Part shown: one piece after another, positions 23,816 through 35,448 of the stretch
How the letters are laid out: each line of letters opens with the position of its first letter
Numbering within the stretch: the stretch's first letter is position 1
Assembly (NCBI GenBank): GCA_964019055.1
Contig: OZ025212.1
Location: forward strand, 10,445,391-10,509,390
Length of the DNA: 64,000 nt
From: Anthopleura xanthogrammica
Lineage: Eukaryota > Cnidaria > Anthozoa > Actiniaria > Actiniidae
Direction of reading: 5' to 3'
The notes under the pieces: model-generated
Told to the model about the DNA's origin: nothing
Seen by the model: only the letters and a program-made list of their open reading frames with translations
The model's database searches: none
Translations under genes and position numbers: made by a program

Positions 23816-24487
23816 TTTTGTAGTTTTATAAGATAAGTCTTGTTATCGATGTCATAGATGTTAATGACTCGCATCCCAATAAAGAAAAACAATAAGCTTA
23901 ATATTTTGAGCAGATGTAAGCTTAAGCTTACAAAATAGAAAAAAGAATAACATTTATTTAATAAGCTTAACTCTTGGAAACGTATTTACTTCACTTTTAT
24001 AGACGCATTTCTGAACAGAAACAATCTTACATAAAACATATTACACTTTAGAAAAACTCAATAAGCTCTATAAGCTTACAATTTTGCTACGTGTTACGTT
24101 CAAACATTTTGCAAGATATTTCTAAATTCTTTGGGATTCTTTTAACGAGTACTACCAAAACAGGTAGAGTGTGAATTTGACTCGTCGTGTAACACTTGTT
24201 TGACTGTACATTCGTGAAGTCTAGTGCACACATTCCTGAGCCCCGAGCGGCTAATTAGCTTTGAAGTTCATAGTGGAATTTGGCCGTTACTTCTACTTGT
24301 ATAGCATGTTCAAAGGTAATTAGCCGCTCGGGGCTCAGGAATGTGTGCACTAGACTTCACGAATGTACAGTCAAACAAGTGTTGAACGCCGAGTCAAATT
24401 CACACTCTACCTGTTTTGGTAGTATTACCTCTGATTTAACTCCGTAACCGATGCACAAAGATCTAGTGTGGTAAAACGAGACTTCAT
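23816..24487 (-). pseudogene. NEMF: NEMF exons 1-2, fragment in unit B
   Basis: Exon 1 (24,487-24,429) reads MKSRFTTLDLCASVTELNQ, close to the family consensus. The exon 2 coding sequence (GMRVINIYDIDNKTYLIKLQ, ending at 23,816 before GTAAG) is preserved, but 12 bp covering the acceptor and the first codons (GCAAGACTTCTT in unit C) are deleted, so it cannot be spliced normally. A MITE sits in the intron. No later exon follows. Confidence 0.85.
24152..24422. mobile_element. Palindromic TA-target MITE, unit B copy
   Basis: 271 bp, nearly perfectly self-complementary, with termini CTACCAAAACAGGTAGAGTG and flanking TA duplications. The centre of each arm contains GAGCCCCGAGCGGCTAATTA. It sits at the same position, just inside NEMF intron 1, as the unit C copy. 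Unit A has the empty site (aggtaatactcg). Confidence 0.85.
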
Positions 24488-24808
24488 TTTCGCGGGAATA
24501 TGTCTTGGGGAGTTACTTTTGATGATAAAATTCAATTGCGAAAGAAATATCAAAATATGAAAATTCCAGTCACTTCGTCCGCCATGTTGGATAATACCCA
24601 AAAACCCTTGCAAGCATAATATATAGGAAGCCCAAGCTCGGTTTTTGTCCCTAATGCACGTAACCAAGGGAACTAGGACAAAACCGTTGTGTGAATTTGA
24701 GTAATAGATTTACATGTTATTATATTGTACTTATCTTCTGTTGCTTGTGCATGTGATGACGCGTTTTTCAGTCTATACATATGAACTAACTATTTAGCCT
24801 CTGCTATC

Positions 24809-24897
24809 TGAATTGCTCCAGCATTGAACGATGCAATCAAAATTGCGCCGGTGGGTTTTGCCAGTTGATGACATGCAACGCTAAAGTCTGCTATCAA
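24809..24897 (+). pseudogene. Cysteine-rich exon remnant, unit B
   Basis: Because unit B is inverted, this exon is on the plus strand here. The last about 30 codons (NCSSIERC through CNAKVCYQ) and the GTATGT donor are kept; the 5' half found in unit C is replaced by other sequence. One Gly codon after IERC is missing relative to C. Confidence 0.5.
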
Positions 24898-25434
24898 GTA
24901 TGTGGCTACTGTGGTGTCATTATGACATCTTTTTACCGTACACCTGGTCCAGTTTACCTGGTTCTATGTGGAACAGTTTCACCTATTAGCTTAAACCTTC
25001 GTTGCTATGGTTACATCAGGGTTTACTCTGCAGACACACTAACCGGGACCACTTGAATGAAACTGACTAATCAGATAACAGTAAACTAGATAGAGATTGA
25101 ACTGATAACAGCATTAGCCAATCAGGTTATCACGTTCTCACGCTCTTTTTACATCGATGTGCTATCTGATTGGCTGCTTAAACACATTGAACTAAATATT
25201 GCAATGTGATAGAACAATGGCGATTCAGAATCTTAACGTTTCCATGACTACCATATGGTACAGGGCTATAAATACGTCACCATGAGTACTATATATGACA
25301 TCTTTATTGTATACGTTTCCTTGGTTACAGTATAGCATTCTGCTGCTATTTCTTATCAGTGCATGCAAAAGATTAATGAAAAGAAAAACTTGTAGATACT
25401 AGTACAAGTTATATAATACGAGTTTCCACTACTC

Positions 25435-25645
25435 ACCAGAACGCTGGTTTTCGTATGAGTAGGGAACATAAAATACTGACTTACAGCACGCACACGGTAC
25501 GACATGCCGTAACATTGAAATGGCTTCCTATTCATTTTCTTCCAGTAATTCACCCAATCACAACGCATAGTTACGGCTACAGTACGGCTACGAATATAGC
25601 GTATCATTTCCCACTCATACGAAAATTGCTCTATAAATAAACCCC
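25435..25645. repeat. Dispersed inverted-repeat element, unit B copy
   Basis: Reverse-oriented counterpart of the elements at 19,185 and 42,745, bounded by 'ttttcgtatgagtaggga' and 'cccactcatacgaaaa'. Reading frames through it are not genes. Confidence 0.7.
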
Positions 25646-25911
25646 CATGCGATATTTTTTGGTGTACCATTAAGAAGCATTTGATATAGATATTTTATCC
25701 CATACCATAGAAAACATCAGGGGGAAAGAGTGGAATACGGAGAAATATGGACCACCTTTCCTGCATTCTGATTGGCTGCAATTTCTATGATATGAAATAA
25801 TAAAGTATATAGCATTTAAAGGTTTGGAAACCAAACTTTGAAAGTTAGACTGCACACCAACAAGAAATTAAAAAAAATTCTTACTGACTAATTAAAGCTA
25901 TTTAACATCAG

Positions 25912-26235
25912 ATACCGTATTTACTAGATTAACCGCCTCAGCGCTCTTTAAATTTTTAGTGTTTCGGTTGAGGCGCTTATTCGGGGGCGGCGCTTATTTG
26001 AGAGCCGCGCTCTTTAAAACGGCACATGCAGAGCTAGATGGGGCGCAATGAAATATGCCCACTTCGAACTGAAATACATTGTAATACAGGTGAATAAGGC
26101 TGGTTTAGACTCAGTCTTACAATATTTGTTTCATAGTTTATCTTCTTGAAGAATTCAGGCTAATGATGCTTTGAATACGCGCCTCAATATTGTAAATGAA
26201 TTCAGCGCTTATTCAAGGGCGGCGCTCTTTGATAT
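25912..26235. repeat. 'aataagcgcc' repeat, unit B copy
   Basis: Inverted counterpart of the unit A repeat at 18,590, with AATAAGCGCC-type motifs in both orientations and the 'ccgtatttactag' tail. Confidence 0.6.
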
Positions 26236-26878
26236 TTTTGCTCTCATTTTCGGGGCTTAATAGGCAATGTGCATCAAAGCTCACAAAGCACTCTGGGAAA
26301 GTGAGTTCTGTAAAAAATGGTCCTGTTATTTTCGTCTGTTGAAATACTTACATTTCCATAGAAAATGTTGAAGGAAAAATTGTCAGATGAAGTTTTAGGG
26401 GAGCTGAAAAAGCGAAGGACGCACTTTCCCGTCATGCTTTGTGCTAGAATTTGGAGCTCATGCACATCGGCTATTAAAGGGGGTGCTTAAACACGCGAAT
26501 ATATACAGCAGTTTTGCGCTGTTTATAGTTTTCGCACTTTTCACGGGATTTTGTGCGCTCTATTATTATTTAGTTAACGCTGGCCAGGCCATTATTTGTA
26601 GCCTGTTATGGAGGGGAGGGGAGGGGGTCGATGGTTCCTCTTCCTTTGATACCTGTCAAGATATAGCCGATCCTTCATCTAACAAAAACATAAATCCTAA
26701 ATCCCCCAACATCTCCAGGTGATGAATAATGGCCAGTCCCTAAGTGTCATTGGCAAGACACTGCATTAGGATACGTGGGTGGGGTGAGGGGGTAAATAAT
26801 GCCTTTTTCTATATTTTCAATTTCAGTCATCTGGCGTCACCCTAAGAGTACCAAGACCATTCAACACTACATAATGTA

Positions 26879-27821
26879 TAGCCTGCATGCAGCCGAACGA
26901 AAACCAGGTTATGTCCGTCTGCGAATAAGCGACACAAATCATGTTCTAGACCCCCAGCAGTGTACCGAGATATATGTACTAGATACTGATTGGTTACTTC
27001 AATTCCAATTCTTATGCGCGCTCTCATTGGCTGTATCCTACTTGTACCAGGCCGACTCATGTGTCATGGCTTGTTTTTGCTTTTCCCGGCAAAAAAATTT
27101 CGCATGGAATTCGAAAAGTGTTGTATTCTTTGTTCTCGAGATATTTTAGAACACAGCAAGAGGTATTTAGTGGAGGGAAAAGGAAGTTTCAAGGTAAAAG
27201 AAGAGCTTAATTACCTTTCCTTTTCTTGTTCGCGATCAAGCGACTATATTTGCAAAACTTGTATAGAACTATTGAAGAAACGTCGTGGTGTGATTGAGCA
27301 ACAAAAGAGACTTTATAGCCTTATACAAGAACGATACAACTTATCCAAACCTCCTCAGAATTCTCAACTGAAGAGAAGTGCTCCTGAAGATGTGATCTCC
27401 ACGCCTAAGAGAGTTTGCGTAGATTCCGACGAGTCAATTAAAGTTCCTTCTTCAAGCGCAAGTTTATGTTCAACACCCGTACGAACAAGGCACCGCCGCG
27501 TGAAACATGCACAGTATCTCCTATTAAAATCGGAAACCTTCCGATTTCGACGGAAGAAAATAGTGTTGATGTAAAAGTCAGGATACAATGGCCCTCCAAA
27601 GAAAAAGAAAGGAAGTTACCAGGAAAAGCCAAAACAAGCCATGACACATGACTCGGCCTGGTACGAGTAGGATACAGCCAATGAAAGCGCGCATAAGAAT
27701 TGGAATTGAAGTAACCAATCAGTATCTAGTACATATATCTCGGTACACTGCTGGAGGTCTAGAACACGATTTGTGTCGCAGACGGACATAACCTGGTTTT
27801 CGTTCGACTGCACGCAGGCTA
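26879..27821 (+). mobile_element. 943-bp element with about 190-bp terminal inverted repeats
   Basis: Ends TAGCCTGCATGCAG and CTGCACGCAGGCTA. The inverted repeats run about 190 bp each side, and the target CATAATGTA is duplicated exactly (26,870-26,878 and 27,822-27,830). Units A and C show the uninterrupted 57-bp tandem sequence at this place. A 9-bp duplication with long TIRs is typical of Mutator-like (MULE) elements. It carries a zinc-knuckle-like ORF but no transposase that I can see, so it may be an internally deleted derivative. Confidence 0.8.
27104..27574 (+). CDS. ORF inside the long-TIR element, CxxC zinc-binding-like
   Basis: 156 codons starting just inside the left TIR. The N-terminus has CCILC and later YICKTC, two CxxC-like pairs about 40-45 residues apart that suggest a small zinc-binding domain, then a basic helix (LLKKRRGVIEQQKRLYSLI) and a Ser/Thr/Pro-rich linker with TPKRVC. 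Around 27,480 the natural frame seems to shift: the +1 frame goes on as VSPIKIGNLPISTEENSVD then a VKVRIQWPSKEKER-type segment up to 27,651. The family is not recognised. The ORF is probably captured or transposon-encoded and frameshifted. Confidence 0.5.
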   Translation: MEFEKCCILCSRDILEHSKRYLVEGKGSFKVKEELNYLSFSCSRSSDYICKTCIELLKKRRGVIEQQKRLYSLIQERYNLSKPPQNSQLKRSAPEDVISTPKRVCVDSDESIKVPSSSASLCSTPVRTRHRRVKHAQYLLLKSETFRFRRKKIVLM

Positions 27822-28005
27822 CATAATGTACTGGGGCGTAGGGATGTTTCTAGCTCCTACCAAGACCATTTAACACTACTTAATGTACTGGGGTGTAGGC
27901 ATTTTTTTCTGGCTCTTGATTTGTGGGAACACTTATGTGGGAATTTAGACAACTCAAGATCCTGTCGAATAATATTACGTTGTTGTGAACCTTGATGTTC
28001 AATAC

Positions 28006-29988
28006 CTAGTAATGTTCAGCTTTTGTTTGAAATATCTCCTCTGACCACGGCGGCGACCCTCCTGACAAACATAATGGACACTCGAAGGTGTACTTTATTC
28101 GTCGAGTCTTGTTGTCAACAATGACCTTCAAAATTGAAAAGGGTTTCAATTACACATTGGTCTGGTCTGTCTGTCCGTTGCTTTAACATATATCTATTTT
28201 TCTCTTACCTTTAACAAGTACCACGATCGATAAGATCCTGTGTTATCATGACTCATCGTTATTTTGTAAAGCGATTCCATATTTGGCAGTTTACCATAAA
28301 ACGTCATTGGTTCAACACTGAAATTCCAATTGAAAAGTTACATTTAAATGAGCACTATACAAGAAATACATACATAAACTAAATGCCAGCTATATTATAG
28401 TGCTTATTTAAGTGGAGCGATGAAAGCTCCAGATCGAAGCGCTTTGAATTTTTTTTGACCGATTTACCCAGAGACTTGGTCTAGGTTTAGTATTTAGCTG
28501 CAATGACATTTTGTTTGCTTCTCTACACAGTTCCTTGTATAGCGGACTGAAATAAGTTGCATTGTGCGATGCTACGTAACCTTTCCCTAACGTCTGGCGA
28601 ATTCGTAGCCGTACTGCATTCACATGCTGCTTTAAGTTCTGTACTTGCGGTGGTGATTAGGAGTAACAAAGCACTGCAGCTGTTCTGTAGCTGTACCTTA
28701 TCTTACCATAGCCGTAACTACGAGTTGTGATTGGATGAATTACTAGAAGACAATGCGAAGCTATTTCAATGTTACGGCATGTCGTATACGTGCTGTAAGT
28801 CAGTACTTTATATTTCCCATTCATACTAAAACTGCTCTAGAGCCAGAGTATGATGACATGTCTTGATGACATCCTATCAAACAAATATGAATCGATGTTC
28901 ATGTGCAGCTTGCAATTTCTCTTACCTTCCTTGTTCAATGAATCCGAAGAGCTGTACGTTTAAAGAATTTATATTTTTCTTGAATTGAGATCCATGGAGT
29001 TTGATGAATACACTGATATTATGAGTACCGGCACCAGTGTAGGCGCCCATGTACACAGTGATAACATAATCTGCAACTGAACATAAGAGAAAGACGGTAT
29101 TATATATTATTCCATCCATCCATCCATCCATCCATCCATCCATCCATCCATCCATCCATCCATCCATCCATCCATCCATCCATCCATCCATCCATCCATC
29201 CATCCATCCATCCATCCATCCATCCATCCATCCATCCATCCATCCATCCATCCATCCATCCATCCATCCATCCATCCATCCATCCATCCATCCATCCATC
29301 CATCCATCCATCCATCCATCCATCCATCCATCCATCCATCCATCCATCCATCCATCCATCCATCCATCCATCCATCCATCCATCCATCCATCCATCCATC
29401 CATCCATCCATCCATCCATCCATCCATCCATCCATCCATCCATCCATCCATCCATCCATCCATCCATCCATCCATCCATCCATCCATCCATCCATCCATC
29501 CATCCATCCATCCATCCATCCATCCATCCATCCATCCATCCATCCATCCATCCATCCATCCATCCATCCATCCATCCATCCATCCATCCATCCATCCATC
29601 CATCCATCCATCCATCCATCCATCCATCCATCCATCCATCCATCCATCCATCCATCCATCCATCCATCCATCCATCCATCCATCCATCCATTTATGATTG
29701 ATTGATTGACTTATTTAAACTGTACAAATGAGTTGTCTTACCAATTTTCATGCAGTTGTTTTCAAACATCTTGGAACCATTATTGCATCTACATTCAAAA
29801 GAGCCCTCAGTGTTCACACAGGTGCGGTCAGCAGAACAGTTTAGGCATAAGTTTCGCATTCATCAAAATCTACACCAACAGAAAACAATGATTTTCACAA
29901 CAATTCGACCAGCTACAATAAATTTCTTTAAAATGGGTTTTGTTTATCTCGAAAACCAAGGGTGGTTTAATCCGAAAAAAAGCAAACA

Positions 29989-30029
<41 letters not shown>

Positions 30030-33000
30030 TTCATTGGGCTACGTACCATGGGATTTAAATGCAGTCATATGATCCAGCGTTATTGGGGTAAATATTTAGA
30101 AAAAACAACATGTTTAGTTAAATAGTAATAAAAATAGATTTACCTATGCACGTGATTCCTTGTGCGATTCCTTGTGCTTCGTAACCAGGCTTGCAAATGC
30201 AGTCATATGATCCAGCGGTATTGATACAATTGTGATTAATGGAACAATTGTGGGAGTCTAATGCACACTCGTCGATGTCTGGAATAAGATAGATTGTAAT
30301 ATTAATAAACAGTACCTCCTGGTATCGCGAGTGTTGCAGAATCAAGTAACATAAGCCAAACTACGTGCATAGGACTAAGAGGGACCACTTCCAGTCTTGA
30401 CCCCCACAGAATCAGAGCTTAGTGCAAAAGTATATGGTCTATGTATTAAGAAATGATGCCAAGCTAAAATGACTGAAAAAAGGTTGCAGATATTATTTTG
30501 ATAATGTACCAATAGTCTGAATATTTACCTTTGCACGTGATTCCTTGTGCTTCGTAACCAGGCTTGCAAATGCAGTCATATGATCCAGCGGTATTGATAC
30601 AAGTGTGATTAATGGAACAATTGGAGGAGTCTAATGCACACTCGTCGATGTCTGGAATAAGATAGAGTGTAATATTAATAAACAGTACCTCCTGGTATCG
30701 CGATCGAGTCGCGCAGAATCAACTAAGATAAATATGTGATTTGACCAAAACAACCTGGCTGGCGTAGATCTTTCGCCTCTCAGTTCTGGGGTCTCAGGTT
30801 CGATTCCTGTGCTTGACATCACACGTGAGAAGAGTTTATTAGGTCTCTTCATGATTCGAAGGTTTTTCTCCGAGTCCTTCAGTTATCCTAGCTCCTTCTG
30901 GAAAACCTAATATACTAAGTTCCGGTTCGATCTGTGACGGCGTCACGAAAAAAGTTGCATGGAGTATTGCAGCGTGTAACCGACAGCAAAATTTGAAAAA
31001 GGTTGCAAGACAAGTTGCAGCAATCGTTGCAAAAAGTAGGTGTAAAACCTCTTGCAACTTGTGTCGCAACGCCGTTGCGAGACAAGTTGCAGAGAAAATA
31101 TTTGCTCCTAGTAATCGTGCCTTTAGCCGTGCCCTAGCTTTGATCAGCCAAGAGGTTGTTTCAGGGTTCGATGTGTGAGTTAGCCATGCCCTGACTTAGA
31201 TCATCCCAGAGGTTGTTTCAGGGTACATTCTGATCTGTGTGAACTATACTATCACAAACAAGACATTCAGACTGTAGAATGCCTATGCGCGTTCTCAAAG
31301 CATATCATAATGGCAAAATACACATGTATGCGTAGATTAACTGAATATGCACAACATAACTAAAATAAGTGATCTATCAAAAATAAACAGTTATTTTAAG
31401 AACAGTAGGCCCGTTCAAGTCAATGTCGCGTGCAATAAAGTAAGGAAAGCAAGAGAGATATAAATTTACCTGTGCAGTATGGGCCACTAAAACCAAGAGG
31501 ACACAGGCATGAGTAGCTCTGGGTATAAAAGTTGGGTTGACAGGTGGCATTTCGAGGACACGGGTTACTCCTGCAGGCATTCTGAGGACCAAAAGCACAA
31601 AGATTACAAAGACAATTGAGAAAGGTTAGTAAATACTTGTGTCAAAAGGGATGTCAAATGGAGAATCGCGCGCATTGGAAAAGTGTTTTGTTTTACTCAA
31701 TGCCACTGAGATAGATACTTGATAAAGAAGATTATCAAAGACAGCTGCTTGGTAAAATACTTTGAAATATTTTCTCAACTAAAACAGTAGATGAAATACT
31801 TACATCTGTACCAACGTACACTGAGCTCGCTTTCCTTACGAGGTCCTCGGGGTGGCTGTACATATCTGCATCGTTTATCTCACACGTGGCAGACCCCGTA
31901 CGATAGTTATACGACATGCATGACTTGTGCATGTAACACGTGATCTGGCACAGGTCTTGTGTGACGTCAGTTAAATTCTCAATACTGTGATGACGTAAAT
32001 AATGTCCTTCCTCTTTCGGGAGGAACACCCAATTCTTGCACTCTCCATTCGCTTCTGTTTTTTTATAATAAATGAATTCAAAGAACTAATAAAGCTTTAT
32101 TTTACTACAACTATTTTTGGCTAAGTGTCGGTAAAAAACATCTAAGCATTCTTTACCGCGGAGAAGTGGGGGTGGGGAAGTACGTCATGATATCACATGG
32201 TTATAGGAAACGTTCTTACAGCACTGGAAATGTACAATTAGCAATCACAACGTAATAGGAATTTGGTGGAAGCATTGCCAGAAATATGGGACATGAGCCT
32301 GCTCATCCATGCGCAATGATGCGTTTCAGCTTACAAAATAGCCGCCGAGTCTTATAGGAAATGTATGGGGAATATAGAGCTTCCTCTATTTACGGCGAAT
32401 AGGGTTTTATTTCCTCTGAGCTCCACATCGCGACAAACAACCCACCCTACAAGCTACTAAATAAGCGTAAAATGATCATTGAATCATGCGACATATTGGT
32501 TCCCGGACTACTTGCCTTCGAAAGGCTTCGAAAGCTCTAGATTCCATACATCGTCTATAAATCTGGCCACACTTGACCCCAAAACCGTCTTATTTGAGCT
32601 CGAAAAAATTTAAAAGTAAAAGAGCTCCACCTCGATATCACCAAACGAGTGTTTAATGAATCCAAAACCGCTCAAAATAGACAGCATGCCTTCAGAATGT
32701 AGGTTCCCAAGAAGCTTGAAGTTAGGTTAAATTTTAAGCGATTCGACGCGTTGTTAGCTCGTAGTTTTCAGTTAAAAATGACAAGAAACCACAGAGAACT
32801 GCTCCAAACAGCTTCAAAACCCCCTAAATATCGCCATTTTGTTTTTACAAGCTCCTATTGACTGCTGAGATAATATAAGGAAGCTTAAAGTAACGATTTA
32901 CGTTTGAAACTTGTTTCTTGTCCTTCATGGGCTTCCTGTGGTGAGGCTTATCAACAGAAAAATAATAGTTGTTCTTTTGATTGTCAAGTAACTATTTTTT

Positions 33001-34590
33001 GGCAAGAATTGTTTTACTAACATCATAGTTGAATATAAATATGTGCTTGGAAACCATGTAGTTATATTTTTCCTCTAGAAAACCACTTCATTTTCATTCA
33101 TGCGTAACACCGCTGACAATGTCCAATATTTCTGGCAATGGTCAAATCCTTGTCAAATCGCCTATCTTTCAAACACTGCTAAAAAACGCATTTTAAAAAT
33201 GTTTAAGCACCAATTTCTTCAAAATCAAAAAGATGAAATAAATCGCTTGAAACTTTCCCGTTAAGTGTGCTACACTGTGTAGATTATTTATCGTTGCTAT
33301 GGACACGTAAATTAGCGTAGAAAGAATATTTTTCAAAACTTCTGATGTAAAATCTGATGTAAAATTCGGATTCATTGAACTAGAGTAAGATTATCCATAA
33401 GTAGGTTCAAAAAGGGAAGTTTGAGCAAAAACCAAAAGCTACTTGCAGGAGCCACCTTAAAGCTTTGACGTCAGGTATCTTAATAAAAAGTCCTGCGACA
33501 CATGTCTCCGAATATGGGCAGGGGAGAGTCCAGGGTTATCCCATGATGCATAGCGCTTACCAATTGTAAACATTGAACCGTGTTTGTGTTGAAGAATCGA
33601 ATAATGAAAGTATGGTTAACGTGTGTTGTTTCTTAACAATCCTACTTATGTTTACACCAAAAGGTAATGATATTTTTGGAATGGCTCATTAAAAGAAATT
33701 GATATTTTAGAAAGGCGACTTGATACGCTTCAAAGATTCGAGTGTCGGATGTTGTAGGCAAAATGCTTATTTCTCAGGAATTATAAGAGTATTTTTCGTT
33801 TTAATACCATCATATTTTAGCTTGAGGGTTGATTCATACTTGTATACAAAAGTACTCCAAAGTACTAAAGGTTTTAGATGTGTTTAGGACCTATGAAAAT
33901 AGCCATTTTTTGACACAGGCACTGACGAAGAACTGAACATTGGAAATGTATAAATATCAAACGGAAATTCAGTAAAATCACTGCATATTTTACACGAGAA
34001 GAAAAGTAATCAATTACAACTTATCCGTATATTAGATGCTGAAATAAGGCAAATAAGCGATGGGATACGCACTCTGTTGAACAATGAGTCCATCGAACAC
34101 TCAGTTGTCTTTCGTCACGAAAGTTTCTTTCTGTCAAATAACTTCAACTCCTTCCATGCTGGGAATAGAAGCAGAAACATCGTTTTTCGATACACAGAGA
34201 ACATAAAATAAAGAAAAACTCCGGAAAAGATGCCGAGTATCTAGCAATTGGACTAAACATCGCCATTTTGATCTTCACTCAAAGCCAGCTCAAACAAAGT
34301 GATGACGTCACGAAAGAATTAATAATATACTATGAAACGCAATGCATCATGGGATAACCCTGGACCCTCCTCTGGGCTGAAACTGACTTTACTTCCTATG
34401 TCTGTCTTTTATTTTGTTTGGAAATTATAGCATGATACACAGCAGGATATCGTAAATGATCAGGATCGATGCTGTGTTATCTGCTGATGCTGAAGTTGTT
34501 CATCTTTTAGTATCAAAAAAGCTATTTTTATTTTCTTTCTCCAAAAATGAAACGGGTTTGATCACTGATATCTAATGATCGATACTAAGG

Positions 34591-34621
<31 letters not shown>

Positions 34622-34627
34622 TAATAA

Positions 34628-34663
<36 letters not shown>

Positions 34664-34948
34664 CATCCAAGTTTTAGTTCTTCCACTAATACTTCGCTTC
34701 CATGCCTATCAAGAGCATACATTTATCAAAATGAAGAATTTCTTACCAAATACTAAGGCTTAAAACGTTATTTACACTATGTTTCAGTACCTATTTGCAA
34801 TTCAACCAAAGTACAACTTTGACTTTGGGCTAATATGATTTCTTCAAACTTTTTACAACAAATTCACTGTCATCTTACCTTTGGATTGGACGATAACAAG
34901 GAGAGAAACCATTACTAGATAGTTCTTCATCCGATAGCCGAATTTCAT
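28006..34948 (-). CDS. Secreted PAN-EGF(n)-PLAT protein, copy 2
   Basis: Exons on the minus strand: 34,948-34,879 (signal peptide, same as copy 1), 32,054-31,804 (PAN), 31,581-31,470 (EGF), 30,651-30,529 and 30,278-30,144 (two EGF domains starting DIDECALDS, the calcium-binding consensus), 29,869-29,742 (EGF, frameshifted), 29,076-28,926, 28,317-28,209 and 28,125-28,006 (PLAT, ending AEHY then TAG). The inserted EGF exons are phase 1-1, so their number can change without breaking the frame. Skipping 29,869-29,742 gives 356 codons in frame; including it gives an early stop. PLAT differs from copy 1 by replacements and one extra codon ([10 protein letters not shown]). The second EGF has a 12-bp internal duplication (GIAQGI). 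Role as inferred for copy 1. Either a functional gene that skips a dead exon, or a young pseudogene. Confidence 0.75.
28345..28420. repeat. Collapsed version of the PLAT-intron hairpin
   Basis: Counterpart of 16,798-16,928 with one arm lost; only 'aagaaatacatacataaact' and the 'atgccagctatattatag' side remain. Confidence 0.45.
28690..28850. repeat. Dispersed 'gtagccgtaactacg' family member, unit B
   Basis: Inverted counterpart of 16,305-16,480 in the PLAT intron of copy 2, with the shared block around 'gtgattggatgaattacta' and 'acgtgctgtaagtcagtac'. Confidence 0.6.
29111..29691. repeat. Perfect (TCCA)n tract, about 145 units
   Basis: 581 bp of uninterrupted TCCA/TGGA tetranucleotide with no visible substitution, in the intron between the last EGF exon and the first PLAT exon of copy 2. 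Long Met-Asp-Gly-Trp frames on the minus strand come from this and are not proteins. Copy 1 has no such tract at the matching site. Confidence 0.98.
29742..29869 (-). pseudogene. Frameshifted EGF exon of copy 2
   Basis: The exon has a good acceptor (GGTGTAG) and donor (GTAAG). It begins DFDECETYA in one frame and continues [19 protein letters not shown] and CNNGSKMF in another: 128 nt, one short of a multiple of three, with an in-frame TAA after the shift. Both halves fit a calcium-binding EGF. Being phase 1-1 it can be skipped without harm. No intact copy of this exon exists in the other units here. Confidence 0.7.
29990..30026. repeat. (GAT)n microsatellite
   Basis: Twelve GAT units in an intron of copy 2, next to a decayed EGF exon. 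Confidence 0.95.
30040..30092 (-). pseudogene. Relic of a further EGF exon (unit B)
   Basis: The minus strand reads NAGSYDC-like sequence (aacgctggatcatatgactg) and then decays before the second half of the domain. Unit C has the same relic at 39,825-39,875, so decay began before the copies separated. Confidence 0.55.
30757..30940 (+). repeat. tRNA-like SINE, unit B copy
   Basis: The head 'ggctggcgtagatctttcg' is followed by a B-box-like GGTTCGATTCC (30,798-30,808), then a body with 'ttcgaaggtttttctccgag'. This layout is typical of tRNA-derived SINEs in anthozoans, but the A box is weak and the 3' end is merged with a 'gttgcaa' repeat zone to about 31,100. Units A and C carry related copies on the opposite strand. 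Confidence 0.45.
33518..34375. mobile_element. TIR element, unit B copy (shortened)
   Basis: Inverted counterpart of 13,075-14,255 with the same 'gggtccagggttatcccatg' ends, but about 320 bp shorter and with a different interior between about 33,600 and 34,100. Confidence 0.55.
34591..34662. repeat. (TAA)n microsatellite
   Basis: About 23 TAA units with two interruptions; inverted counterpart of 12,821-12,859. Confidence 0.95.
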
Positions 34949-35448
34949 GCTTTCTATATATTTTAGATTTCCAAGGAGAATTTCTTCATCTATGCTACTT
35001 GCTAGCAGCAGCTGCCAAACTACAAAATGAACACAGCAGACCTGTAAGGTAAGATTTTTAGCGATAACTATTATAATTAATTAATTTCATTCCTAAAAAA
35101 ATCATTTATAATTTATCTGTCAGCTCTGCGAATTGTAGGTTCTCTATGAATAGCCGTTTTTTTTTGATATTTAGAATATAATACTAATTAAGGTACCTTT
35201 GTGAGATCTCGTCAAGCCAATCAACTGTTCTTTACACCTACCAGCTAATCTGAAATAGTGACGTAGAAATGACGTCACTGCAAAACTGAGGTGTCAGCTT
35301 GGGCTACCTGTGCCATCGCTAGCCGTTTCATTTTTGAAGAAAGAAAATAAAAGTAGCTTTTTTGATACTAAAAGATGAACAACTTCAGCATCAGCAGATA
35401 ACACAGCTTCGGTCCTGATCATTTACGATATCCTGCTGTGTATCATGC

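Larger units (their letters stand above)
23459..35297 (-). repeat. Segmental duplication unit B (inverted copy)
   Basis: Read on the minus strand it carries the same ordered features as unit A: 5' region and signal exon (34,948), TIR element, PAN, EGF, two extra EGF exons, a third EGF exon, PLAT exons, 57-bp tandem, 'aataagcgcc' repeat, cysteine-rich exon, NEMF exons 1-2 and a few 36-bp units. It meets unit A tail-to-tail at the minisatellite (about 23,458) and unit C head-to-head at about 35,300. Confidence 0.85.

Noticed and set aside
26799..27149. 116-codon plus-strand frame and 72-codon minus-strand frame
   Set aside because: They lie within the inverted terminal repeat of the 943-bp element, and the mirrored repeat gives a similar frame at 27,616-27,813.
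28922..29691. Three very long Met-Asp-Gly-Trp reading frames on the minus strand
   Set aside because: They are the translation of the TCCA tetranucleotide in three frames; one merely runs on into the PLAT exon.
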